From: Acidovorax sp.
Lineage (GTDB): Bacteria; Pseudomonadota; Gammaproteobacteria; Burkholderiales; Burkholderiaceae_C
Length of the DNA stretch: 64,000 nt
Reading direction: 5' to 3'
Assembly (NCBI RefSeq): GCF_027492855.1
Contig: NZ_JAPUDY010000051.1
Coordinates: forward strand, 185,963 to 249,962
The notes under the pieces are model-generated. The model was not told where the DNA came from, did not search any database, and was given only the letters and a program-made list of their open reading frames with translations. Position numbers and translations under genes: made by a program. The first letter of the stretch is position 1. The number at the start of each line of letters is the position of its first letter. This document shows positions 46,233-53,428 of this stretch, in pieces.

Positions 46233-47258
46233 ATGCAAGACTTTGCCAGCGCCGCCATGGTCCGCCTGCTGGTGCGCGCCATGCGCGCGCAGGGCCTGAA
46301 CCCACCGCCGCCCCCGCCAGGCCTGGACGGGCTGCAAGACAGCCATGTGCCGCTGGCCTACAAACGCAGCGTGGTCGAAGCCGTGTTGCACCAGGGCGGC
46401 CTGGGCACGCTGCTGCAACTGGCGCAGCGGGTGGACCTGCTGGCGGGCGACCCGGTGCACCGCGCCCTGCTAGGCGCGACCAGCGTGCCCGAGCTGATGG
46501 CGCGCTGGCAGCGGCTGGAGCGCTACGTGCACTCGCGCCATCAGGTCAGCATCAAGGCCAACACCCCCGGCACCCTGGCGCTGCACCACCACGCGCGCCC
46601 CGGTGTGCTGGAAGAGCCCCACCCCACCGAAAGCCTGGCTGTGCTCGGCGTGCTGATGGGCGCCATCCACGCCATGGGCGTCCGGGGTCTGCAGGTGGAC
46701 ATCGGTGCCCCAGAGGCCCCAGGCCCGCGCGTGAACCTGCGGGGCAATGCCCCAGCCCCCACCCCGGCCGAGCTGCACGCGCAACTGGCACCGCTGGCCG
46801 CGCAAGGGCAGATGGGCCACTGGACCTTGCGCTGGGGAATGCACCAAGACGCAGGCAAAGCCCCCATCGCCCCTGCCCTGGAGCCTCCGCCCACCCATCT
46901 GTGCGACGCCCTGCCCTGGCCCCCCCTGGCGCACCGGCTAGCGCGCCATGTGCTGTGCGACCCGGCAGCGCAACACACGGTGGATGCGCTGGCGGAGCAT
47001 GCAGGCCTGGCCCGCCGCAGCCTGCAGCGGGCCCTCTCCGAAGGTGGCCTGAGCTGCCGCCACATCGTCACCGAGGCCCGGGCGCGCATGGCCGCACAGT
47101 GGCTGCTGGACAGCCCCCACGGCCTGGCAGAAATCGGGTTTGCCTGCGGTTTTGCCGACCAACCTCACTTCACGCGCGAGTTCGCCCGCCATGTGGGCCT
47201 GACACCGGCACGCTACCGGCAGGCCTTTGCAGGGGCCACGGTGCTCCCTGATAGATAG
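46233..47258 (+). CDS. AraC-family transcriptional regulator
   Basis: A 341-aa regulator. An N-terminal region of about 235 residues does not resemble a simple cupin and is probably an Arabinose_bd-like domain (LAYKRSVVEAVLHQGGLGTLLQLAQRVD). It is followed by the two-unit helix-turn-helix (VDALAEHAGLARRSLQRALS and GLAEIGFACGFADQPHFTREFARHVGLTPARYR). It is on the same strand as the molybdenum hydroxylase and 30 bp after it, so that operon is its most likely target. The TAG stop falls at the left edge of repeat copy 7. Confidence 0.87.
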   Translation: MQDFASAAMVRLLVRAMRAQGLNPPPPPPGLDGLQDSHVPLAYKRSVVEAVLHQGGLGTLLQLAQRVDLLAGDPVHRALLGATSVPELMARWQRLERYVHSRHQVSIKANTPGTLALHHHARPGVLEEPHPTESLAVLGVLMGAIHAMGVRGLQVDIGAPEAPGPRVNLRGNAPAPTPAELHAQLAPLAAQGQMGHWTLRWGMHQDAGKAPIAPALEPPPTHLCDALPWPPLAHRLARHVLCDPAAQHTVDALAEHAGLARRSLQRALSEGGLSCRHIVTEARARMAAQWLLDSPHGLAEIGFACGFADQPHFTREFARHVGLTPARYRQAFAGATVLPDR

Positions 47259-47313
47259 CTACAAATTTAATAGCTAAAAGCCTATACTGATCAAGCGCAA
47301 GCGGCCATTTTTA
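47251..47313 (+). repeat. Dispersed AGCGCT-type repeat, copy 7, between convergent genes
   Basis: ATAGATAGCTACAAATTTAA, then TAGCTAAAAGCCTATACTGA, then TCAAGCGCAAGCGGCCATTT and TTATT. The left arm is decayed and the right arm is partly intact. It spans the whole gap between the AraC gene, whose stop is at its left edge, and nsrR, whose TAA is read from its right end on the minus strand. Confidence 0.82.
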
Positions 47314-47853
47314 TTCAATATCCGATGCCGCCGATGGCAAGCCTGCCACCAGCAAGCGCTGGCGCGGCGTGGCGCCGTTGCGTGGCAGCTCCACGATGGG
47401 CAGCAGGGCCCGCAAAGCGCCCCCTCCCGCTGATGCAGGCCCGGCAGAAGGGGCCATCAGATCCTCCAGCGTCACACCATCCAGCACTGCCAGATAGGCC
47501 TGCATGGCCTGCCAGAGCACGCCTTTGAGGCGGCAATGGCTGCTCAGGCGGCATTGGTTGGTGGTGGGGTCAAAACACTCCACCAGGTTGAAGTCGGTCT
47601 CTGTGGCACGCACCACCGTGCCGATGTTGATGGCAGAAGCGGGCAGCATCAGCCGCATGCCGCCGCCCCGGCCCCGGGTGGTCTCCAGCAGGCCCTGTGC
47701 GGACAACTGCTGCACGATCTTCATCAAATGGCTGCGCGAAATGCCGTAGCCCTCTGCCACCTCGGTGATGGTGACGGGCTGGGCCCGCCCCTCTGTGGCT
47801 GCGCAGTACATGAGCACGCGCAGGGTGTAGTCGGTCCATTGGGTCAGTCGCAT
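47311..47853 (-). CDS. nsrR: Nitric-oxide-sensitive Rrf2-family repressor NsrR
   Basis: NsrR is an Fe-S repressor that is inactivated by nitric oxide. The 180-aa product has an N-terminal winged helix (MRLTQWTDYTLRVLMYCA, TITEVAEGYGISRSHLMKIV, TTRGRGGGMRL) and the three-cysteine cluster motif ECFDPTTNQCRLSSHCRLK that is typical of NsrR. It has a longer C-terminal tail than average. It is divergent from ric and the truncated-haemoglobin gene, with NsrR-like sequences between them. Its stop codon is part of repeat copy 7. Confidence 0.92.
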   Translation of the reverse strand: MRLTQWTDYTLRVLMYCAATEGRAQPVTITEVAEGYGISRSHLMKIVQQLSAQGLLETTRGRGGGMRLMLPASAINIGTVVRATETDFNLVECFDPTTNQCRLSSHCRLKGVLWQAMQAYLAVLDGVTLEDLMAPSAGPASAGGGALRALLPIVELPRNGATPRQRLLVAGLPSAASDIE

Positions 47854-47876
47854 GGATTTGCCGCAGGTCAAGAAAA

Positions 47877-47931
47877 AAGATGTATGTGGCCGGAATTTTA
47901 TTGGATAAAATATTCACATCAAATGAATCTT
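47877..47931. promoter_or_regulatory. Candidate NsrR operator region upstream of ric
   Basis: The 23 bp at 47909-47931, read on the minus strand, begin AAGATTCATTTGATG and match most positions of the published NsrR consensus (AAGATGYATTT arms in inverted order). A second half-site AAGATGTAT stands at 47877-47885. Both lie between nsrR and ric, and the full site ends just before the ric ribosome-binding site. Confidence 0.7.
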
Positions 47932-47944
47932 TAAGGATCACCCC

Positions 47945-48706
47945 ATGAATGCCCGTATCGACAGCCTGCAAACCACTCCTTCCGCCCTCAGCACCGACCA
48001 GCAGATCGGCCAGATTGCCGTGCAATTGCCCGGTGCCACGGCGGTTTTCCGCCGCCTGAAGCTGGATTTTTGCTGTGGCGGCCAGGTCAGCCTGGCCAAG
48101 GCGGCTGCCGACAAGGGGCTGGACCCCAACGCCGTGCTGGCCGAGTTGGCGGCCCTGCAGCGCAGTGACGCCGTGCCCGAGGCGGCGTCGCCCAGCGCGC
48201 TCATCGACCACATCCTGGCGCGCTACCACGAGGTGCACCGTGCGCAACTGCCCGAGCTGATCCGCATGGCCCGCCGCGTGGAGGCCGTGCACCGCGACAA
48301 CCCCCACGTGCCCGCCGGGCTGGCCGACCACCTGGAAAAAATGCACGAAGAGCTGCTGTCGCACATGCTCAAGGAAGAACAGGTGCTGTTCCCCCTGCTC
48401 AAGGCCGGCGGCAACAACCCCTTTGTGGGCCAACCCATCGGCATGATGCGCACCGAGCATGTAGACCACGGCGAAGCGCTGGACAAGCTCAACGCCCTGA
48501 CCAACGACGCCACGCCCCCACAAGGCGCCTGCAACACCTGGCGTGCGCTCTACGCAGGCATCGGCCAACTGGGCGACGACCTCATCAACCACATCCACCT
48601 CGAAAACAACGTGCTGTTCCCGCAGTTCGAGGCCAGTGCAGCGCCTGCGCAAGGTTGCGGCCCGTCGGGTTGCGCGTGCAGCGGCGCGGGCGCATCTCAG
48701 GCATGA
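47945..48706 (+). CDS. ytfE: Iron-sulfur cluster repair di-iron protein (RIC/YtfE/ScdA)
   Basis: RIC proteins restore Fe-S clusters damaged by nitric oxide or oxidants through a di-iron centre in a hemerythrin-like bundle. The 253-aa product has the N-terminal ScdA_N domain with the CC pair in LKLDFCCGGQVSL, and a hemerythrin domain with the ligands His/Glu in HILARYHEVHR, HLEKMHEELLSHMLKEEQVLFP, MRTEHVDHGEAL and HIHLENNVLFP. An unusual Cys-rich tail (GCGPSGCACSGAG) follows. AAGGA lies 8 nt before the ATG. It overlaps the haemoglobin gene by ATGA. Confidence 0.94.
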   Translation: MNARIDSLQTTPSALSTDQQIGQIAVQLPGATAVFRRLKLDFCCGGQVSLAKAAADKGLDPNAVLAELAALQRSDAVPEAASPSALIDHILARYHEVHRAQLPELIRMARRVEAVHRDNPHVPAGLADHLEKMHEELLSHMLKEEQVLFPLLKAGGNNPFVGQPIGMMRTEHVDHGEALDKLNALTNDATPPQGACNTWRALYAGIGQLGDDLINHIHLENNVLFPQFEASAAPAQGCGPSGCACSGAGASQA

Positions 48707-49131
48707 GCCAGCAGGCCGCCACCACGCCCGCCGCTGTGCCCAGTGTGGAGAGCATCACGCAGCTTGTGCACGGCTTTTACGGCGATGTGCGCAAGGACCC
48801 TTTGCTGGGTCCCATATTTGAAGAGGCGCTGCACGGCCAGTGGGATACGCACCTTCAGCGGCTGGTGGATTTTTGGAGCACCGTGGCGCTGGGCACCCGC
48901 AGCTTCAAGGGCGACGTGTTCGGCAAACACATGGTGCTGGAGGGCGTAACGCCCGCCCACTTTGCCGCCTGGGTGGGGCTATGGCAGCAGCACACCAACC
49001 GCCTGTTCGCGCCCGACGTGGCGCGTGACCTGCAGGTGGCCGCCCACGGCATTGCGCGCAATCTGTTCAGGGGCTACTTTGGCAGCGACCCGGCGTTTGT
49101 GCCCACGCACAGCGAACACAACGGACACTGA
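48703..49131 (+). CDS. Group III truncated haemoglobin
   Basis: A 142-aa globin of the truncated group III type. It has no long N-terminal helix; ITQLVHGFYGDVRKDPLLGPIF is followed by WDTHLQRLVDFWSTVALGTRSFKGDVFGKHMVL, the group III core with its conserved Trp/Phe and histidine. It is translationally coupled to ric and lies behind an NsrR-type control region, so nitric oxide dioxygenation or binding is the likely role. Group III globins elsewhere are also linked to microaerobic growth. Confidence 0.9.
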   Translation: MSQQAATTPAAVPSVESITQLVHGFYGDVRKDPLLGPIFEEALHGQWDTHLQRLVDFWSTVALGTRSFKGDVFGKHMVLEGVTPAHFAAWVGLWQQHTNRLFAPDVARDLQVAAHGIARNLFRGYFGSDPAFVPTHSEHNGH

Positions 49132-49148
49132 GCCAAACCAAAGCCCAG

Positions 49149-49361
49149 TCAACGGCCCCGCAAAGGCTTGAGCAGGTCCGACAGGCCGTTGTGGTCGATC
49201 TCGTGCATCAGCGCCAGCAACTGCCCCAGCTCGCCTTTGGGGAAGCCCTCGCGCGCAAACCAGTTCAGATAGTTGCCAGGCAGGTCGGCCAGCAGCGTGC
49301 CCTTATGCTTGCCATAGGGCATCTGCATGGTGACCAGGCGTTGCAGCTTTTCCACATCCAT
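49149..49361 (-). CDS. DUF3820-family small protein
   Basis: A 70-aa protein whose core MPYGKHKGTLLADLPGNYLNWF is the DUF3820 signature, found also in exonuclease-associated and putative virulence-linked proteins. The ATG at 49361 was chosen because GAGGGG lies 6 nt upstream. An in-frame GTG six codons earlier is possible. It is the last gene of the run DUF2721, yciH, DUF3820. Its biochemical role is not known. Confidence 0.82.
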   Translation of the reverse strand: MDVEKLQRLVTMQMPYGKHKGTLLADLPGNYLNWFAREGFPKGELGQLLALMHEIDHNGLSDLLKPLRGR

Positions 49362-49371
49362 CGCCAGCCCC

Positions 49372-49734
49372 TCAGCCACCCGCGCGCTTGACCTTGTGGC
49401 CCAGCTTCTGCAGCGCGGCCATCACGCGCTCTACATGGTCGCCTTGCACTTCGATCACGCCGTCCTTCACCGTGCCGCCGCTGCCGCACGCGGCCTTGAG
49501 CTGTTTGCCCAGCACCACCAGCGCAGCCTCATCGACCAGAACGCCCTTGACCAGCGTCACGGCCTTGCCGCCACGGCCCTTGGTCTCGCGCGACACGCGC
49601 ACGATGCCGTCGCCCGTGGGCAGCGGCTTGTTCTGCTGGCAGGTGCATTGCGCCACGGGCTGGCGGCAAGCGGGGCACATGCGGCCCGATTCGGTGGAGT
49701 AAACCAGCCCACCCAGGTCAGCAAAAGACTTCAT
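49372..49734 (-). CDS. yciH: SUI1-type translation factor YciH
   Basis: A 120-aa bacterial homologue of eukaryotic eIF1/SUI1, thought to discriminate against aberrant initiation complexes. The SUI1 fold spans residues 45-120 (GIVRVSRETKGRGGKAVTLVKG, CGSGGTVKDGVIEVQGDHVERV). The N-terminus reads LVYSTESGRMCPACRQPVAQ CTC. Its four cysteines could form a zinc knuckle, which E. coli YciH lacks. It overlaps the upstream DUF2721 gene by ATGA. Confidence 0.9.
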   Translation of the reverse strand: MKSFADLGGLVYSTESGRMCPACRQPVAQCTCQQNKPLPTGDGIVRVSRETKGRGGKAVTLVKGVLVDEAALVVLGKQLKAACGSGGTVKDGVIEVQGDHVERVMAALQKLGHKVKRAGG

Positions 49735-50198
49735 GGCTTGTTCCTCACCTCTTCTTTCAGCATGTGAAAGTCCAGCATGCGCGTGGCCAGCAGGGTTTCC
49801 GCCAAAAAACACACCAGCGCCAACAAGAATGACGCCACCCCGGCCAGAAAGCCCCCCACAGCCACCCGGCTGGCCTGGAAATTGGTCGTCTCGCTCAGGA
49901 ACAGAAGGATGATGGTGATGCCAATCAAGAAGGCACAAAAGGTGAGCAGCGCAATACAACCGTTGGACAGCCGCCCGCGTATCTGCAGGTCGGTCAGTTC
50001 CTTGTAGGCGCGGGCCAGAAATTCGGGCTCGGTGCTGGCCCGCACCAGGTCTTCCACCACGCGGGCCCGGTCGATGATGCGCGCCAGCCGCCCGGCTACC
50101 GCGCCGATCATGCCGGACACGGCCGTGAGCAAGAACACGGGGGCTATGGCAAGCTGGATGCCATGGGTGATGACGGAGGAATCGAGGGTCAAGGCCAT
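49731..50198 (-). CDS. DUF2721-family membrane protein
   Basis: A 155-aa membrane protein beginning MALTLDSSVITHGIQLAIAP, the DUF2721 start. It has transmembrane segments near residues 18-38, 85-105 and 118-138, and a charged loop RLARIIDRARVVEDLVRAS. The function is unknown. An upstream in-frame ATG at 50249 would add 17 residues (MRAVSSSFLLLSSLVAP), which look like part of a hydrophobic leader, so the longer form cannot be excluded. It is the first gene of the run with yciH and the DUF3820 gene. Confidence 0.8.
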   Translation of the reverse strand: MALTLDSSVITHGIQLAIAPVFLLTAVSGMIGAVAGRLARIIDRARVVEDLVRASTEPEFLARAYKELTDLQIRGRLSNGCIALLTFCAFLIGITIILLFLSETTNFQASRVAVGGFLAGVASFLLALVCFLAETLLATRMLDFHMLKEEVRNKP

Positions 50199-50382
50199 GG
50201 GTGCAACAAGCGAAGAAAGTAGAAGGAAGGAAGAAGAAACCGCGCGCATCCCGATTATCCGTTGCGATTGCGCCGCACCGGGGCAGCCCCCTGCCAGGCG
50301 ACTGCAGCGACAATCTCCCCTATTCCTTTCCCATCCGCGCTGCCGTGCGAGCCCCTGTCAACGCCGCGCCAGTGCCCTGTCC

Positions 50383-51669
50383 ATGCCTTTTGCCTCCCTC
50401 GGTCTTTCCCCCGCCCTCGTCCACGCCGCCGACAAGGTGGGCTTTTCCACGCCCACGCCCATCCAGGCCGGGGCCATTCCCGCCATCCTGCAGGGGGCAG
50501 ACCTGCTCGGGGCGGCGCAGACGGGCTCGGGCAAAACCGCCGCCTTCGCTCTGCCCCTACTGCAACAGCTTCAGCTGAGCGCCACGCAGGGGCCGAGTGG
50601 CCCGCGCCGGGTGCGCGCCCTGGTACTGGTGCCCACGCGCGAGCTGGCCGCCCAGGTGGGCGAGGTGCTGCGCAGCCTGGCCCAGCACCTCTCGCAGCCG
50701 CTCAAGGTGGCCATCGTGTTTGGCGGTGTGTCGATCAACCCGCAGATGATGGGCCTGCGCGGCGGCGCCGACATCGTGGTGGCCACGCCGGGCCGCCTGC
50801 TGGACCTGGTGGAGCACAACGCGCTGCGCCTGTCCACCGTGGCGCACCTGGTGCTGGACGAGGCCGACCGCCTGCTGGACCTGGGCTTTGCCGAGGAACT
50901 GCAGCGCGTGCTGGCGCTGCTGCCTGCGCGGCGGCAGAACCTGTTTTTCTCGGCCACCTTCCCCACCGCCGTGCAGGCGCTGGCCGATGGGCTTCTAAAA
51001 GGCCCGGTGCGCGTGGAAGTGCCCCACACGCCCGGCAACGAGCCCGCCATCACGCAGCGTGCCATTGCGGTGGACGCCAGCCGCCGCACGCAGTTGCTGC
51101 GCCACCTGGTCAAGGAGCATGACTGGTCGCGTGTGCTGGTGTTCGTGGCCACGCAGTACGCGGCCGAGCATGTGGCCGAAAAGCTGTACAAGGCCGGTAT
51201 CTTTGCCTCACCCTTCCATGGCGGACTGAGCCAGGGCGCGCGCAACCAGGTGCTGCAGGAGTTCAAGGACGAGCGCTGGCAGGTGGTGGTGACCACCGAC
51301 CTGGCCGCGCGCGGCATCGACATTGCGCAGTTGCCCGCCGTGGTCAACTACGACCTGCCGCGCTCGGCGGTGGACTATGTGCACCGCATCGGCCGCACGG
51401 GCCGCGCGGGCGAGAGCGGCGTGGCCGTGAGCTTTGTAACGGCCGATGCCGAGCCACATTTCCGCCTGATCGAAAAACGCCAGCACCTCGCCCTGCCGCG
51501 TGAACAGATCGCGGGCTTCGAGCCCACCGAAACCGTGGCTCCCGCGCCCGCCACCGATCCCCAGGGCACGGGCGGCATCAAAGGCAAGCGGCCCAGCAAG
51601 AAGGACAAGCTGCGCGCTGCCTCGGCGGCTCTCGCATCAGCCCCCACCGCCGACAAAAAAGGCTCCTGA
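50383..51669 (+). CDS. DEAD-box ATP-dependent RNA helicase (RhlE-like)
   Basis: A 428-aa DEAD-box helicase with Q motif (FSTPTPIQAGAIP), motif I AAQTGSGKTA, Ia VPTRELAAQV, Ib TPGRLLDLV, motif II LDEADRLLD, motif III FSATFP, motif V TDLAARGIDI, and motif VI HRIGRTGRAG. The C-terminal 60 residues are a basic, low-complexity tail (KGKRPSKKDKLRAASAAL) of the RhlE/RNA-binding type. It likely works in ribosome assembly or RNA turnover. The stop codon lies in the loop of the hairpin at 51659-51679. Confidence 0.9.
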   Translation: MPFASLGLSPALVHAADKVGFSTPTPIQAGAIPAILQGADLLGAAQTGSGKTAAFALPLLQQLQLSATQGPSGPRRVRALVLVPTRELAAQVGEVLRSLAQHLSQPLKVAIVFGGVSINPQMMGLRGGADIVVATPGRLLDLVEHNALRLSTVAHLVLDEADRLLDLGFAEELQRVLALLPARRQNLFFSATFPTAVQALADGLLKGPVRVEVPHTPGNEPAITQRAIAVDASRRTQLLRHLVKEHDWSRVLVFVATQYAAEHVAEKLYKAGIFASPFHGGLSQGARNQVLQEFKDERWQVVVTTDLAARGIDIAQLPAVVNYDLPRSAVDYVHRIGRTGRAGESGVAVSFVTADAEPHFRLIEKRQHLALPREQIAGFEPTETVAPAPATDPQGTGGIKGKRPSKKDKLRAASAALASAPTADKKGS

Positions 51670-51679
51670 ACGGAGCCTT
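51655..51679 (-). terminator. Intrinsic terminator of the DUF6172 gene, overlapping the helicase 3' end
   Basis: AAGGCTCC, loop TGAAC and GGAGCCTT form an 8-bp stem. On the minus strand it is followed by a run of six T, so it ends the minus-strand gene. The helicase TGA stop is inside the loop region, so the terminator is embedded in coding sequence. Confidence 0.8.
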
Positions 51680-51705
51680 GGGGAATATTGCGGATCACGG
51701 CCTGA

Positions 51706-52041
51706 TTAGGCCTCGTTGTCACTCTCGTCGAGGTCATGGCCTCCCGCCTCGTCCACAGCGCGGGGGGTGCGCTTGCCGGGCTTGGCCAGGATTTCGACAT
51801 AAAACTGGGCACCGCCCTCGGTCGCCACTTCGTTGATCAGGCCGGTCAGGGCTGAAAGATGCACCACGGCGACATCCTCCTTGGTGCGGCCGAACTGGCA
51901 ATCAAAGTCCCAGAAATCGGCGCCTTCGGGCACATCGCGGCGGCGTTCGCGTTTGATGTATTTGCGGATTTCGTGCTTGACGGCATCCAGAACGCGGTCG
52001 CGGTTCTTGCCTTCAACGTGGAGTTGGAAAGTTTTTCTCAT
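51706..52041 (-). CDS. DUF6172-family protein
   Basis: A 111-aa protein starting MRKTFQLHVEGKNRDRVLDA. It has a basic block KHEIRKYIKRERRRDVPEGADFWDFDC that is the signature of a small betaproteobacterial family of unknown function (recalled as DUF6172), and an acidic tail (DEAGGHDLDESDNEA). No signal peptide is present. The ATG at 52041 fits the family start. It is monocistronic and divergent from the PAS-GGDEF gene. Confidence 0.8.
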   Translation of the reverse strand: MRKTFQLHVEGKNRDRVLDAVKHEIRKYIKRERRRDVPEGADFWDFDCQFGRTKEDVAVVHLSALTGLINEVATEGGAQFYVEILAKPGKRTPRAVDEAGGHDLDESDNEA

Positions 52042-52131
52042 GGGCGATGGTAGCGCCGATGCCAGATAAAAATTCCCACACGAAGACCCCGATGCCACAA
52101 TGGTGCATACATTTTGTCACCACAACACCCC

Positions 52132-53397
52132 ATGCCCCACCACACAGATCTGCTGCAAGCACTGCCAGCGGCGGTGCTGGTTACCCAAAACGGGGTTATT
52201 CGTTTTGCCAATGCCGCAGGCGCGCAGTTGCTGGAAATGCCCAGCGCCGAAAGCCTGGTCGGGCAGGTGCTGGAGCGATTCGTGCACCCCATGGACCAGC
52301 CCCGGTCCACCCGCCGCGTGCAGGAAGTGGCCCAGCCTGGGCATGCAGGGCAGCCCAACAAGTCCTCGGAATTCCGTGTGCGCACGCAGCAGGGCCATCT
52401 GCGCATGGTGCTGGTCAGCAGCGTGGCCATTGAATGGGAGGGCGCGCCCGCCGTGCTGATGAGCGGCATGGACATGACCCATCAGAGCGAGATCGCGGCT
52501 GAATTGCGAGAGAGCGAGCAGAACTTTCGCCGCCTGTTCGACAACCTGCAGGACGTGTACTACCGCACCAATGCCCAGGGGGTTATTCAACACGTGGGGC
52601 CCGGCGTGCGGCGGGTGTTGGGCTATGAACCCCACGAGATCGAGGGCCGCACCGCAGAATCGTATTACCCACACCATGCCGACCGCGACGCGATCAAGGC
52701 CGCCATTCACGAAAAAGGCGAGGTGTGGGATTTTCCCGGCCAGCTGGTTCGGCGCGATGGCATCGTGATCGACATCGCCACCAGCAGCCACGCGCTGTAT
52801 GACCAAGCAGGCAATTTCGCAGGGATTGAAGGCATCTACCGCGACGTGACGCAGCGCAAAAACCTGGAGCGAGAATTACAGCGCCTGGCCACCACCGACA
52901 TGCTCACCGGCATTGCCAACCGGCGCGCGTTCCTGGAATGCGCCGAGTCCGCCTACGTGCATTCGCGCGCCCATGGCGAGCCACTTACGTTGCTGATGCT
53001 GGATCTGGACTATTTCAAGGCCATCAATGACCGCTTTGGCCACCTGGAGGGCGATCGCGCGCTGATTGCGTTTGCACAAGCCGTCAAAAGCCAGTTGCGG
53101 GCCAGTGATGCCGTGGGCCGCCTGGGCGGCGAGGAGTTTGGCGTGTTGTTGCCGCTGACCGCCGGGACCGAAGGCATGGAAGTCGCCCTGCGCATCTTGC
53201 ACAGCGTGCGTTCGCTGCAGCTCTCGGATGCCATGGGTTACACCTACAACATCACGACCAGCCTGGGTGTTGGCTCCTTCCGCCAAAGCGACCGCAGCCT
53301 GCGCGACATGCTCGATCGCGCCGACCAGGCCCTGTACCTGGCCAAGCGCCGGGGACGCAACCAGATCGCATCGCTGGATACCGCAACGGACGAATGA
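52132..53397 (+). CDS. PAS-domain diguanylate cyclase
   Basis: A soluble 421-aa cyclase that makes c-di-GMP from two GTP. It has a first PAS domain (residues about 5-120), a second PAS/PAC (about 130-250, ending GIYRDVTQRKNLERELQ) and a GGDEF domain. The active site is GGEEF, and RASD five residues before it is the inhibitory I-site for product feedback. No membrane segment is seen. The ATG at 52132 was chosen. An in-frame TTG at 52114 is an alternative. The signal sensed is unknown. Confidence 0.9.
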   Translation: MPHHTDLLQALPAAVLVTQNGVIRFANAAGAQLLEMPSAESLVGQVLERFVHPMDQPRSTRRVQEVAQPGHAGQPNKSSEFRVRTQQGHLRMVLVSSVAIEWEGAPAVLMSGMDMTHQSEIAAELRESEQNFRRLFDNLQDVYYRTNAQGVIQHVGPGVRRVLGYEPHEIEGRTAESYYPHHADRDAIKAAIHEKGEVWDFPGQLVRRDGIVIDIATSSHALYDQAGNFAGIEGIYRDVTQRKNLERELQRLATTDMLTGIANRRAFLECAESAYVHSRAHGEPLTLLMLDLDYFKAINDRFGHLEGDRALIAFAQAVKSQLRASDAVGRLGGEEFGVLLPLTAGTEGMEVALRILHSVRSLQLSDAMGYTYNITTSLGVGSFRQSDRSLRDMLDRADQALYLAKRRGRNQIASLDTATDE

Positions 53398-53415
53398 GCC
53401 GGGCTTGCAGCACGG

Positions 53416-53421
53416 CACAAT
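53416..53421 (+). promoter_or_regulatory. Candidate -10 element of the exonuclease gene, leaderless arrangement
   Basis: CACAAT lies 7 nt before the ATG at 53429 with no Shine-Dalgarno between. It has the same layout as at 46221. Confidence 0.35.
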
Positions 53422-53428
53422 GCCCTGC

